Source: Prorocentrum cordatum (Eukaryota; Sar; Dinophyceae; Prorocentrales; Prorocentraceae). From it: a stretch of 64,000 bases of DNA. The notes under the pieces were generated by a model. The model saw only the letters and a list, made by a program, of their open reading frames with translations, searched no databases and was not told the DNA's origin. Location: assembly GCA_963575745.1 (NCBI GenBank), contig CAUYUJ010015829.1:208701-272700 (forward strand), given 5' to 3'. Below are positions 21,476 to 31,507 of the stretch, one piece after another. How positions within the stretch are numbered: position 1 is the first letter of the stretch; each line of letters opens with the position of its first letter. The translations under genes were made by a program, and so were the position numbers.

Positions 21476-22080
21476 GTGCCTGGCACAGGCGAGGCCAGTC
21501 TATCCGCCCATGGTCGCTGTGATCGGGCTGCCGATGACGGTGTCGATGATGAGGACTATCGTTCATTATCACTATGGCGACCGTTCTCCGATATTCTTAC
21601 CACGAGCGTGACAGGCGAGGAGGGAAGTACACAGCATGCCCGTCAATCCATAGCAGACGTATTTGCGGAGGCCTACGACGACTTCAAAACGATAGCGTAT
21701 GCACCGACAACTCAGGGAGCCACAGTGGCAACCACGAATAACAAGACACACTTCCGCAGTTTACGCGTGGCGAGCTGGAGACGGCCTTACGAGATCTACT
21801 ATCCAACAGAGCTTTCGACTATCCTGGAATATCTGCAGAATGTTGAAATCAGGAGGGGATATGCTTCGATCCGTGCTTCTAGACATGTGCAACAATAGCA
21901 TCACGCCTGGTTCCCCGACACCGACCAGCTGGCGACACACAGTCATCAACGTTCTGCACAAAGGCGGGGACGCCCAGAAACCACACACTTGCCAACCAAC
22001 CGCAGGCACACCGATTCTGTACAACCTCTTCCCTCTTCTCGCGGCTTCTCCGCGATGTTTTCCTTGCGCCGCGACGCTTG
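21476..22080 (+). pseudogene. LINE F: fragment of pre-RT linker and RT fingers
   Basis: The first frame holds RQSIADVFAEAYDDFKTIAY, then PTELSTILEYLQNVEIRRG, the helix-rich segment that precedes RT in many LINEs. A frame change at GGGG (about 21855) continues as MLRSVLLDMCNNS, then TSWRHTVINVLHKGGDAQKP and TPILYNLFPLL. Those match the RT entry block that reads roughly W+xxxIxVLxKKGD...YRPIxxxPILYKLF in RTs. The YRPI residues are degenerate here (CQPTAG). No palm motifs follow; the fragment is cut off near 22080, shortly before a GGA tract. Family membership beyond LINE-type RT is open. Confidence 0.6.
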
Positions 22081-22180
22081 GACCTGTCGGGGAGGGAGGC
22101 GGGGATGAGGCTGTGGGGGATGGAGTTCCCTGCCGCGACCCGCTCGCGCGGTTGCCCACCTGCGGTGCCGCGGGGGGTCT

Positions 22181-22382
22181 TCAGGACGAAGAGGAGGAAG
22201 AGTAGGAGGAGGAGGAAGAGGAGGAGGACGAGGAGGAGGAGGAGGAGGAGGAGGAGGGCAAGGAGGAGGAGAAGGAGGAGCACGAGGAGGAGAGGAGGAG
22301 AGGAGGAGGAGGGGGAGGAGGAGGATGAGGAGGAGAGGAGGAGGAGGAGGAGGAGAGAAGAAGAAGAAGAAGAAGAAGAGCG
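22181..22382 (+). repeat. (GGA)n microsatellite
   Basis: GAGGAG triplets with GAAGAA near the right end. It borders the 3' side of LINE B (which is on the minus strand), while a second GGA tract borders its 5' side at 27310-27450. Confidence 0.97.
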
Positions 22383-22528
22383 GCCTCGGGGGGCGGAGTC
22401 TGGCGTGTGCCTCGTTCGCTGGCCCCCGCCGTCGCCCGCACGGAGCGGGCGCCTTCACTCAGCTCACGGCGTCGCGCACGCCGAGCTTGATACCGACCAT
22501 GGCGTAGATAGTCGGCCTCCATAGAAAT

Positions 22529-23398
22529 TCATAGTCCTGCGAGCCAGGCAGCCAGCTCATCCTCCATGACTCCCGCTGGTGCTTTGCCCTCCTTGGCCAC
22601 TGCTCCAATCTGAAGTAGTGCTCGGTGGATGGTGTCCTTGATGTTGGTCCACTGCATCTGCTCCTGCGTCGGATCCTCCTCGTTCTCCGCGTCCGTCCAA
22701 GGGCCCTGCTCGATGTACAGCGTGAGCTTCGCTTGGTTGGAGTCGAAGCACTTGCTGAGCTTGATGTGTTTGACTTTGCGTAGTACCGTCGCTGCGTTGA
22801 TCTTGTCCAGGAACTGGCCGTGCTCCGTGAGTAGCGCCCTCGATTTGTTTCCCACGTCCTCTGAACAGAGGGTCATAATCAGTGTCATGTAGAGATGCCC
22901 CTCTGGTGGCCCTAAAGCGTGTGCTTTGCCCTGTTCCCTGCACTTCTCCGCGTAGACTTTGCGGCTGGTCTTGAGGGCCTTGGCCACGTTGTTCTGAATG
23001 GGCAAGAGGTGCGTGCTGAACACCGCTGCCATTATCCAAGCCAGCTGCTGCGTGTTGGCGAAAACTTGCTTGATGAGTACTGTGAGGAGCTTCTTGAGCT
23101 TGGGGTCGACTTTGGCACGGTAAGCTTCTCCCCCTTTCTTGGAACGAACTGCTCGGGCCCCTTGAACTGCTGCTGTGGCTGGTCCTCCCCCCGTAACTGG
23201 ATCGTCCTCGGCCTCCATGGCCGCTGTGTCCTCGCCCGCGCCCTCCTTGTCCTTGTCCTTGCCGCCCCCGCCCTTGCCGCCCTTCTTGCCGTTGTTGAGC
23301 TTGCGGTCCTTTTGGCTGCGCTCTGAGCCCGCGAGGCTGCTGGTGTCCTGCGCGATCTGCCTTTTGTTGGGCACAAGCCAGGTCATCGGCATGTGCAA
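22529..23398 (-). pseudogene. LINE B C-terminal Lys/Gly-rich linker and helical domain
   Basis: The frame is closed by TAG two codons upstream of TTG 23398, so it either continues the zinc-finger frame after a one-base change or starts at ATG 23392. It runs KRQIAQDTSSLAGSERSQKD, a Gly/Lys/Asp-rich spacer, then an ordinary helical region (PKLKKLLTVLIKQVF, FSTHLLPIQNNVAKALKTS, KAHALGPPEGHLYMTLIM) and ends at 22529. I do not recognise the helical domain. The codon-like composition, hydrophobic pattern and lack of internal stops over 289 codons argue for a real coding segment. It could be a separate downstream ORF of the element. Confidence 0.6.
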
Positions 23399-24806
23399 GT
23401 GCTAGCTGAGCAGTGGTGGTCCCCACGTCCAGTGAGATGATATGTTCTTCGACAGGTAGGTGTAATGCGCGAAAATGATCCCGCAAGGCTGATAGATGCT
23501 GAAACGGCTGCAGTTCGGGACAGAGAGTGCATGTGTAATCGTCGACGTCGATCAAAGGATGATGTAGGCGCGTGTTGTCAGCGAGGCATCTCTTGTCCTT
23601 TAGTGAGCGCAGCAGATGATCTTCGGCTTGAGCACGGTCCAAGAAGGTCGTGCGGCACAGCGGGCACTGATTAGTGACTGTAGCTGCAGCGGCTGCGGAA
23701 CGTAACCCGTGCTGACCACCTTTGGTAGCTGTCTGATGCGAACAGAGACCCGCCCACGTTTGAAATACACGCCCGCAGATTTCACCTGTGTCCGTCAACA
23801 ACTCGCATTTGAATTGTCCAAGTTCGTCGCCATCCCGTACTTCAGCAGCGGCCTCAAAGCCGGGTGGCGGGATAGCGACGGCTGTAGCCTTGTCCCTGAA
23901 CTCGGAGGGGTCAATGCTGAGAAATGCTTCTGGTACCTCTGCGTCGTGATAAAGCTGGGTAATGCTGCCGTCCCAGATGTAGCTGACTTGCTCTGCGCTG
24001 TCGAGTACCAGGAGCGAGCTCGCATCGTGAAAGAATTGCCAAGCCCACTGGTTGGCGCTGTCTTTGAGAGTGCCGTCGTCGTTGGGCTCGCTTGCATCAG
24101 GATCGATGTCCTTCTCGAACTGCGGTGTGCCGAAGAGGGCAGTGATCCACTGGTCGTAGTCGGCGCGGTACTTGACAGAGGCCTGGGTCATGCGAGTGTG
24201 CCTTACACGCATCTCGACGAACATGGGAGAGATGCCGCAGAACTTGAACACTTCTATGTTGGTCATGCTCTTGTAGCGTCCGTCGTCCTGCTGCGTAGTA
24301 GCCTTGCCATGCATGAGCACCCTGAGATACTTGATGATTGTGGTGTCCAACCTGCGCAGCTCGGTGTCCTTGATGAGGTAGGACTCCATGCCACTGGCCG
24401 CGGCGCCCACTATGCGGTTGATGAAGATGATGCGCTTGAGACGCCATGGGGCACGCCTGTGCCAGAGTTTGCCCATGATAGCCCAGGCCTTCTTCATACT
24501 TTGAATGCGGCGGTCAATCTCTATCGTGTTACTTCCTCCATGATGGAAGTGACCTCCGAGGTACTTCGTGGTGCGTAGAACTCGACCTGGCATGTGGGCT
24601 GCGAGGCTGCGGTTTTCTTTCCGTGTGCGAAGGCATCCAGCAATTTCCTCCTTGTCTTTGTTCTGCGAGTAGCCGTACTGCGCGAGCTTGTCATCGAGGA
24701 TGGTGTTGCTGGAGTTGAGGATATCTGCTGCTGCTTTGGCTGTACCTCTGCTGGCAATGTGTATTTTTGAGTATGTCGTCAACGTAAAGGTAGGCCGAGA
24801 GGTCAA
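23396..24806 (-). pseudogene. LINE B RT thumb and three zinc fingers
   Basis: Directly after the frame change the protein continues as KIHIASRGTAKAAADILNSS, then the YLG-equivalent thumb segment TTKYLGGHFHHGG and a helical region with MKKAWAIMGKLWHRRAPWRLK. Residues near 335-480 hold three Cys/His fingers: CELLTDTGEICG...H...H, CPLCRTTFLDRAQAEDH and CTLCPELQPFQHLSALRDH...H. C-terminal fingers in LINEs bind element RNA or target DNA. The frame is open to 22557, but the meaningful sequence ends near 23395, where the coding frame changes; the Gln/Gly-rich tail after that is a shadow. Confidence 0.8.
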
Positions 24807-26107
24807 TCATGTTGTGCGTGATGGGGGAGATGGTAGCGAACGGCTTGGAGTCTGATAGGGTCGCGTCGAGCCACTGGCCGATTGGCTGCTCGTAGACAAA
24901 GTTGAATGAGGTGGGTCCTGTGCTGCAGCCAGGCATCACTCCTGAACCTACAGAGAAATCTCCAGACTTGTCGCATCCGTCTATCTGCACCGTAGCGCAG
25001 CGATACCGTTGGGCAGACAACCGCTGTTCTGCGTCGGCCAAGCACTGCGGGATAAGCTCGACCGCTTTGTCGATCATCGTGCTCGGGAAGGCGTTGGTGG
25101 CGTCCATCCTGCCAACGATGAAATCGATGTTGGGGCGCGGCAATCTGGTGGCCATGATGCGCGATGCAGCCATTGGAACTTCTCTGCGGCGGCGTGGCCA
25201 GCATCCGTGAGCATGAGGAGGAGGTGCCCACGGCAGTGACTGGCATTGTAGTTGACGGTACACGCAGCGACAGAATGGACAGACCATGTGCAGTATACGC
25301 AATCCTTGAACTGAGGGCTTGGCGTTCATCTTGTCTGGCGTGAAACTTTGGCTGTGATGGGCGTCCAATGGAGCTAAGCCGACCAGATAGACATGACCGA
25401 GTAGCCCTTCGAAACAGTTGTCTGTCCAGGGCGCCTCCATCAGCTCCTCGTTGAAACCGAGGCCTTGGGTCTGCGGCTTTCTCTTTGTAGTAGCTGTAGG
25501 CTGCAGGGTGATCTGGAACATTTCTGCTGGTAACGACCACTCGGGAACTGAGGCTCGTTTTTTGAAGTATTTCGGGCGCCTCTTGACTCCGAGGTATAGC
25601 TTGCCCAAGTTCTCCTTCGCCTCGGAATACTCGTACTTGAACTGCTGCTTGACATCGTCGCCCAGGTCCTCCATGGCGGACAGGAGCAGTTTTTTCTTTT
25701 CCTCGTAGTCAATCAGTTGAGCTTGAACACCTCCGCGAGCCCCTGTGAGTGCCACGTGCGAAGTCCACTCGGCGAGGCTCGGTCTCGAACGGGTTGCCCT
25801 GCTGTAGTTGCGGTTCCTCTTGCCGTAATTGGTCCCTGCCACGCGCCTGCTGAGTCTATGTGTATCTGCGTGCTGCCTTTTTTGCCATGCCTCAAAAAAC
25901 TGTGTCTCTAACGTTCTCTTGCGTTCTTGCGTTCTGCGTCGTGAAATTGCTTCTGCTTCTTGATAGCTCTCGTGGGTGTGTCCAGCTTCTCCTCGATGTC
26001 CAGGTCGATCGCTTCGCCAATGTACTGCTTGCGTAACTCCTCTCTCTCTCTCTCTTTTCCCCAAAAGTTCGAGCTTCTCTGCCATGAGCTGCTTGGTGGT
26101 ACCTGGC
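24775..26107 (-). pseudogene. LINE B linker and reverse transcriptase core (YVDD intact)
   Basis: The linker is read in three pieces: MAEKLELLGKRERE (26085 on), a second frame EELRKQYIGEAIDLDIEEKL through FHDAERKNARER, then TLETQFFEAWQKRQ onward. Switches occur in a GA tract and near 25915. The RT palm has motif A RMDATNAFPST with Asp at 25102-25104, motif B GVMPGCSTGPTSFNF and motif C YLYVDD with the codons for YVDD at 24775-24786. Both catalytic elements are intact, the only RT in this window for which that is so. A frame change at A5 (24764-24768) separates it from the thumb. Function: reverse transcription of the element RNA at the nicked target. Confidence 0.85.
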
Positions 26108-27145
26108 TTTTTTATGTTTCCTCTCGAAGAAGGGCTTGGCAGTGGCCTTGAGCGTGTCGATCAGGAACTGCCAGTGCGCGTCTGTGGTGCACTGCTCCTG
26201 GAGCTCACGAATGGTATCTGTGTTGTTCGCCGGCGCGGTTTTTGGGGCTGGGATGAACTCGCTGCGATAAGCTCCAGTCTGCAGAGACTCAGCCATTTTG
26301 TCGAAATCCCAGAGCGTGCGATGCATGTCTGTGAAATTGTTGGGCATGACGACCTCGGCGCTGGCGATGAGTGGCACGTGGTCCCTTGGCACGTTGTCCT
26401 TGATCTGCTGAACTGCTTTCGCTGCCTTCCACCAAATACCGCATGTCTGAAGATTCTGCAGTAGCCCTTGAGGAACAACGAGGTAGTCGGGTCTCGTGGC
26501 TTGTTCTTCTGCACCGTAGTAGGTAGGGCCAGCATTCCAGAAGGTATTGGCAAGGCATAGTCCGTGTACGTCCAGCATGTTATAGAAGGCTGCCGCTGCT
26601 TCACCTGGCCGTCCGTGCGGTTGCGAGTCTCCGTAAACTTCATTAACTTCAGCCGCAATGAGCCCGTCAGCTCCGTAATGATTATTGAGGTCGATACCGA
26701 TCAGCGGTGTGCTGCGCGTCGGTGTGTCCTGAAGCGTCCTGTGGATCCACTTGAGCGTCTCATTGACCGTTTTTACCCACTGGTTGTGGTTGGCCGCAAG
26801 CCCCGATCGAGGCGGGACGTAGGCCACGATGAAGGTGAGGTCGAGCTCGCCCCGCCTGATGCGTAGTGCGCCAGCGCGGCCTTGAATCTGCTTGGGCGGG
26901 CTCTTGATATCGACGACGGCTCTCGGACCGAACCTCTTGCTGCTCACCATGATCGCGACGCCAGCATGGCTGTTGGTGAGAGGTCCGCGGCCATAGCCCC
27001 ACGTGTAGACGGTGTGGTTGAGAGTCTTGAGCTGGTCGACCTCGGAGCTGGCATCATGTTGTCGCCACCGCGTAGCTGGGAGCATCATCGCGTCCACGGC
27101 GCTGAATGCGTGGCTGATCTCGAGGCAGCGATGCGGTGCTAGCAT
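25892..27145 (-). pseudogene. LINE B APE-type endonuclease
   Basis: The frame opens at ATG 27145 and the domain covers about residues 1-260 of 417. Visible motifs are YVPPRSG, LIGIDLNNHYG (the Asp/Asn pair of the GDxN motif), NTFWNAGPTYY, ATRPDYLVVP and RDHVPLIAS (Asp-His of the last motif). This fold nicks target DNA to prime reverse transcription. The first catalytic strand (N and E motifs) is not seen upstream of the ATG, so the domain is probably incomplete. After residue 360 the reading frame leaves the true frame at an A6 run (26108-26113): the neighbouring frame reads KPGTTKQLMAEKLELLGKRE. The last 60 residues of this frame are therefore spurious. Confidence 0.8.
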
Positions 27146-27309
27146 CGAGAGTGGTTATATACTCCCCAGCGGAGGAACGGCATAACGATCCAGATCTTCA
27201 TGAAGAATATGGAGGCCAGCCAGGCTGGCATGACATGGAAGGCGCCCTCGGCGGGCGGAGCTGCTCTGCGCGGGGAGCCTGCTTGGCCGCTGAAAAGGAG
27301 GCAGGCAGG

Positions 27310-27450
27310 AGGAGAGGAGGAGGAGGAGGAGGAGGAGGAGGAGGAGGAGGAGGAGGAGGAGGAGGAGGAGGAGGAGGAGGAGGAGGAGGAGGAGGAGGAG
27401 GAGGAGGAGGAAGACGAGAAGAGGACGAGGAGGAGGAGGAGGTCCTTTCC
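27310..27450 (+). repeat. (GGA)n microsatellite at the 5' side of LINE B
   Basis: A GAG/GGA run of about 140 bases. Together with the GGA tract at 22181-22382 it brackets LINE B with the same strand polarity. Confidence 0.97.
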
Positions 27451-28129
27451 AGCTCGTCGCCGAAGGCACAGGGTCCGCATAGCAAAACGTGCCGATCCAG
27501 CTGCCCCTCCTCGCCGCAGCAGCTGGATTCGCCTCGAGATCCTGGTCGGAGCGCGTCTTCGGAGAGGCTCGTGGAGCAGTGGTATCCGTATCCTCGTGCC
27601 CCTCCCACAACGGAGAGGCGGGGGATCGATTCTGACGTTCTTGGCCTCTGTCGGTTTGCCGGGGGTGGGGTGGGCGCTTGCAGCAGCTGGACACAGCACG
27701 AAGGGCCAAGTCCGTGTGGGCGGGGCCCCGAGAGGCTGACTTTTGAGCGCCGGCGGGCCGGCCCCTCACACCCCGCCATGGGGCAGATCAGGACGGCCGG
27801 CTTTCCTGGAGTTCGGGCCCGGGCCAGGAACCATTTTGAGGCGGGCCGTCTCTCTATGTTTGACGTTTCGCGTATCCCCACCAGCCCCTCCAGAAATGAT
27901 CAGCAGGGGAGTTGGTAAGTCAGGGACGGCTGGAAGCATGCAGTTGCGCGGCCGTCTCCAGAAAAGCAAGGATCACACATAGCTTCCCGCATTGAAGTTT
28001 AAGATGGAAATCTGTGCAAGATACGATGTGGTGCTCCCCGTGGTAAACGTCTCTAGCGGAGGTGGCTGTATCCACCCTGGGCCAGGAGGTAAGCGTCTCT
28101 GGCGCAGCGGACCCTGTCCTAGGATCGGA
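27451..28129. other. No assigned gene
   Basis: Frames on both strands, up to about 200 codons, run out of the adjoining GGA tract and carry no domain. The stretch has normal complexity and no internal repeat that I can see. Confidence 0.4.
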
Positions 28130-28720
28130 TTTTCGATTCTTGGACCCTCTTGGGCTCTCTTGGGGGTCTCTTGGAGCTCTCTTGAGGCTCTCTTGGGGCT
28201 CTTTGGGGGAGTCTTGGGGCCCTCTTGGGGCTCTTTTGGGGGGTCTGGGAGGCCTCTTGGGGCCGTCTTGGATCCCTTCGCTTAGGAAAAGGAGGGTCGT
28301 AGGCCCAAAAGGGGCGTCCTGGGGCCCTCTTGGACCGCTCTTGGGGCGCTCTTGGGCGCTCTTGGGCGCTCTTGGGGCCGTCTTGGCTCGGGCCTCTCTT
28401 GGGGCTATGTTGGGCCATCTTGGGGCCGTCTTGACGCCTCGAGAGCCCATCGGAAGCGAAAAAGCGAGAAGGCGAAACACGCTGATGTTCCTTCGGTTTT
28501 GAACCCATTTTGGCCTCTTGGGGGGGGTCCTTGGAGGGCTCGGAGGGCACTTGAAACCGTCTTGGGGCCGTCTTGAGGCCTCTTGGATGCGTGTTGGAGG
28601 CTATTTTGAGCTGTCTTGACGCCTCTTGGGCGATCTTGGAGGCCATCTTGGGCTAGCTAAAGCCCTCTTGAAGCTATCTTGGGCCATCTTGGACGCTCTA
28701 ACCCCTCGCGGGGGAGCCCG
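28130..28720 (-). repeat. Degenerate CTCTTGGGGCC array
   Basis: CTCTTGGGG, TCTTGGGGCCGTCTTGG and similar words recur every 10-15 bases. It is the reverse complement of the array at 14935-15925. Between 28435 and 28500 a short unique insert interrupts the pattern. Confidence 0.8.
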
Positions 28721-29404
28721 TCCAGACCCAGGGAGGGGGAGGGGAGGTAAACTTCCCGAGCAGGGAAAGGAAGGAGGTTGGAAAAGGAAGCGCTCTAGAC
28801 CACCTGCGCCAAGAGGGCTGGTGGGATTTGCTCGCGTGCCCTTCACCACGGATACGGTCGGGAACTTTTGGATCGCGTGTCGCTCCGCCGGTTCTGTCCC
28901 ACAACGCTTCGGCGCGCCATGCTGTTCATGTTCGGGTCCCCGAGCGTCCACGTCCCGCGCTTTTTCCAGCCTCCCGCTCCGCGGCGCAGAGCGACACGCT
29001 ATCCGCTCGAAAGGGCATAGCGTGTCGCGGGGGCCGAAGCCACAGTTTCAGACCGTGTGCGCCCCACGCCCTTGGCTCTTTGGCCTCTTCGTCTCTGAGC
29101 GCACCCCCCCCGCTCTGGGAGGACCTTTTTCGTACCAGCTCCCAGGTAAACCCTGACAGGATGAAGAAGGGGGCTCGGGTTGGCGGACCGCAACATGCGG
29201 GTCGGGCGGGCGGGGGATTCAAGTGGGGGGGTCGGGCGGGCAGACCCCGAGGGGCAGGTCGGGCGCGCGGGACATTGAAGCACGATTCCCGAGTAAGTTG
29301 TGAGAAAGGCTTAAGCGAGAGCGCGATTCGTAAGTCCATTGAGAGAACGTCCCGTGCGAGAGTGCAGGCAGTTCCCGAGTGGCGAGAGTGCGTCTCGTCA
29401 ATAC
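28721..29404. other. No assigned gene; contains a perfect 12-bp hairpin
   Basis: GCGACACGCTAT (28991-29002) and ATAGCGTGTCGC (29017-29028) are exact reverse complements around a 14-base loop. From 29180 to 29290 GGTCGGGCGGGC-like words repeat. No coding domain is visible on either strand. Confidence 0.5.
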
Positions 29405-29790
29405 ATTGAGGAAGTGGCTCTCTTGGGCCCGTCTTCGAGGCATCTTGGGCCCCTGTTGGGAGCTTCTTATGTCGTCTTTGTGCAATCTGGGATGTCTCTG
29501 TGGCCGTCTTGGATTGTCAGAAGCCCGAAAGACGACGAGAATAGATCAGTCATTCAACAACCTAGCCTCTCCGAGCTCTCCTGTAGGGTCTCTTGAAGCC
29601 CTTTTGGACCGCATTGGGGGCCTGCTGTGCCGTCTTGAGGCTATCTGAGGCCGCCTCGAAGCTACCTCTGGCCTTCTTGAGGGCACCTGGGCGCCATCTT
29701 GGGCCATCCGGGATCATCCTGACCGTCTGTGAGGCGTCTTTGTGACCGTCTTGGAGACCCTCTTGGGCCATGCTGGAGTCATCTTGGACG
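29405..29790 (-). repeat. Second degenerate CTCTTGGGCC array
   Basis: Words such as TCTTGGGCCCGTCTTCGAGG and CATCTTGGGCCATC recur with wider spacing than at 28130-28720. It appears to be an older or more diverged block of the same family, with a unique insert at about 29515-29585. Confidence 0.65.
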
Positions 29791-30205
29791 GAAAGGCCCC
29801 TTGGATGTTGTTTTCTGTGCGGTGCCAGCGGGAACTTCTTCAAGGGAGAAAAGCCATCCAGACTCGACAATTGGCGTTTACTGAACGGCCCTGGACGTTT
29901 ACTAAATAGCCCTGCCCTGTTTGATTCCTTCTTTGGGTGCATCTACTTACGGCTTCGCGTGTCGGGTTGATTCTTGTGGGGGTGGATTTTCTGCCCTCTA
30001 TTTTTGGAAGGGCCATGGGAAGCTATGACATCGGGCACGCCAAGGCATCCCCCCGTCAGGCTGCGGGGGCGGCGGATCGGCGACCCCTGCGGCGAGTCGC
30101 CGCCGCCCCCTGGCTTTGTGTAAATGTTTATTTGGCCAAACGTTGGGCCAACGTTCGGCCAAGCCTATTGGACTATGTGCTCCCCAGTCGTTGTGGAAGT
30201 TCTCT
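29791..30205. other. No gene; contains a 31-base near-palindrome
   Basis: Bases 30132-30162 (TTGGCCAAACGTTGGGCCAA, then CGTTCGGCCAA) match their own reverse complement except at two mirrored positions and the centre. The flanking sequence shows no coding domain. Confidence 0.5.
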
Positions 30206-30259
<54 letters not shown>

Positions 30260-30345
30260 GAGAGAGAGAGCGGAGGAGGAGATGGAGGAGGATGAGGGGG
30301 AGGAGGCGGAGGAGGAGGAGGAGGAGGAGGAGGAGACCGCGGAAG
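30206..30345 (+). repeat. (GA)n then (GGA)n tract
   Basis: A GA dinucleotide run passes into GGA triplets, ending at GAAGAAGAGG. Confidence 0.95.
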
Positions 30346-30480
30346 AAGAGGCCTCTTGGGGCCCTCTTGTGGCCTTCTATGGGCTTCCTGAGGGCTCCTG
30401 GGGGCCTCCTGGGGGTCTCTTGGGGGTCTCTTGGGGGCCTCTAAATGGGCCCTTGGCTTTCGGAGGCCGTCCTTGGGGCC
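30346..30480 (-). repeat. Short CTTGGGGCC/CTCCTGGGGGCC array
   Basis: CCTCTTGGGGCCCTCTTG, then TCCTGGGGGCCTCCTGGGGG and TCTCTTGGGGGTCTCTTGGG. It is a compact member of the same repeat family, joined directly to the GGA tract. Confidence 0.75.
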
Positions 30481-30639
30481 TCTCTGGGCCGTCCGGTTGG
30501 CAGTGCGAGTGCCTTCACATTAGCCCTCTTTCACTTTCGATCGGGCCAGACCGTGCAAGCCCCCAGGTTATTTAGCATCTTCGGAGGACCTTTCCTGTCT
30601 TGTAAGTTGCATTCTTTTCTTGTGCTCCGACGTGGGTTA

Positions 30640-30720
30640 GACGCGGATTCGACGAGGATTCGACACGGATTCGACACGGTCTCGACGCGCTCGCCACCGA
30701 TTCGACACGGATTCGACGTG
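30640..30720 (+). repeat. GGATTCGACAC tandem repeat
   Basis: GGATTCGAC occurs repeatedly at 11-base spacing (GCGGATTCGACGAGGATTCG, then ACACGGATTCGACACGG), with one diverged unit. Confidence 0.85.
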
Positions 30721-30902
30721 AATCGCGGCGCGACGGGACAGACAAGGCCCCCCGAAGGTGCAACGCAGCACAGGGCTGCAGGGGTGTGCTGGAGCACGGC
30801 CTTGCGCGCTCACCCGTGGAAGCCGGCGGCCCTGGCGGCCTGCACGTCGGCGTGCTCTTCCAGATCCTCGATCCATTTCTTCCCCCTCCCAGATCCTGCA
30901 GC

Positions 30903-30993
30903 TCCTCCCTCTCCTCCTCCTCCTCCTCCTCCTCCTCCTCCTCCTCCTCCTCCTCCTCCTCCTCCTCCTCCTCCTCCTCCTCCTCCTCCCCCT
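30903..30993 (+). repeat. (CTC)n microsatellite
   Basis: A nearly pure CTC/TCC run of about 90 bases, followed closely by a (CAG)n run at 31036-31073. Confidence 0.97.
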
Positions 30994-31032
30994 CCTGCAA
31001 TTGATCGACAAGAAGGAGTAGGGAGTGAGCAG

Positions 31033-31036
31033 CAGA

Positions 31037-31075
<39 letters not shown>

Positions 31076-31308
31076 GTGACAGAGTAGCGAGTATGGAGCT
31101 GAGTCGAGGAGCCTTTAGCGGTAGTCAGAGGTTAGCTGAATTAGTGGCTAGTGGTAGGATCCCCGACCCTTTTAGGAACACGAGTTTCGATACCTATTAT
31201 AATCAGGGCCTCCCAGCTATCCCCATAGTCGTGGCACCTAAGCGGGCTCTGAGGGGGGGTAGAGGCATAGGCCGCGGTCGAAGCACTCGGCATGCGTCTG
31301 TCCCCTAG
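31033..31308 (+). CDS. Unrecognised ORF end with poly-Gln and an RG-rich tail
   Basis: After the (CAG)n run, which encodes about 12 Gln, the frame reads SDRVASMELSRGAF, GSQRLAELVASGRIPDPF, RNTSFDTYYNQGLPAI and ends RALRGGRGIGRGRSTRHASVP at a TAG (31306-31308). An ATG lies at 31093. The amino-acid mix, with Asn, Tyr, Phe and Ile, stands out from the compositional ORFs around it, and an RGG-like tail is common in RNA-binding proteins. No domain is recognised. It could be the last exon of a host gene, an ORF1 piece of an unidentified element, or chance. Upstream the frame runs into a CTC tract and is not credible. Confidence 0.35.
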
Positions 31309-31507
31309 ACGGCCCCCCTCGCGCTTCTGCGCGGCGCCTCGGGGTTCGCCGTCGTTGGGGCAGTGCTGGTCCTGCCAGTGGGGTGGCCCCATTCTTTCAA
31401 GGGTAACCCGCTTCCCCATAAGACGGGTTGCGCAGAGTTCTTGGCCTGTTTCGGTGTGAGTCGAGCAACTCATTTGAACTCCCCGCGCGTTGCTCATTGC
31501 TCATTGC

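Larger units (their letters stand above)
22383..27309 (-). mobile_element. LINE B: non-LTR retrotransposon, endonuclease-RT-zinc fingers
   Basis: One long minus-strand coding region runs from an APE-type endonuclease (27145) through a linker, an RT with intact YVDD, three zinc fingers and a helical C-terminal region ending at 22529. It is broken by frame changes at A6 (26108-26113), in a (GA)n tract near 26041-26054, near 25915, at A5 (24764-24768) and near 23395. No in-frame stop interrupts the long pieces themselves. Both ends face GGA microsatellites with the same polarity. The endonuclease lacks its first strand, so the copy may be 5' truncated. Confidence 0.85.

Noticed and set aside
27150-27165. 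TATATAA on the minus strand just upstream of the LINE B endonuclease ATG as a TATA box
   Set aside because: It lies within about 15 bases of the ATG, leaving no room for a leader, and dinoflagellate promoters generally lack canonical TATA boxes.
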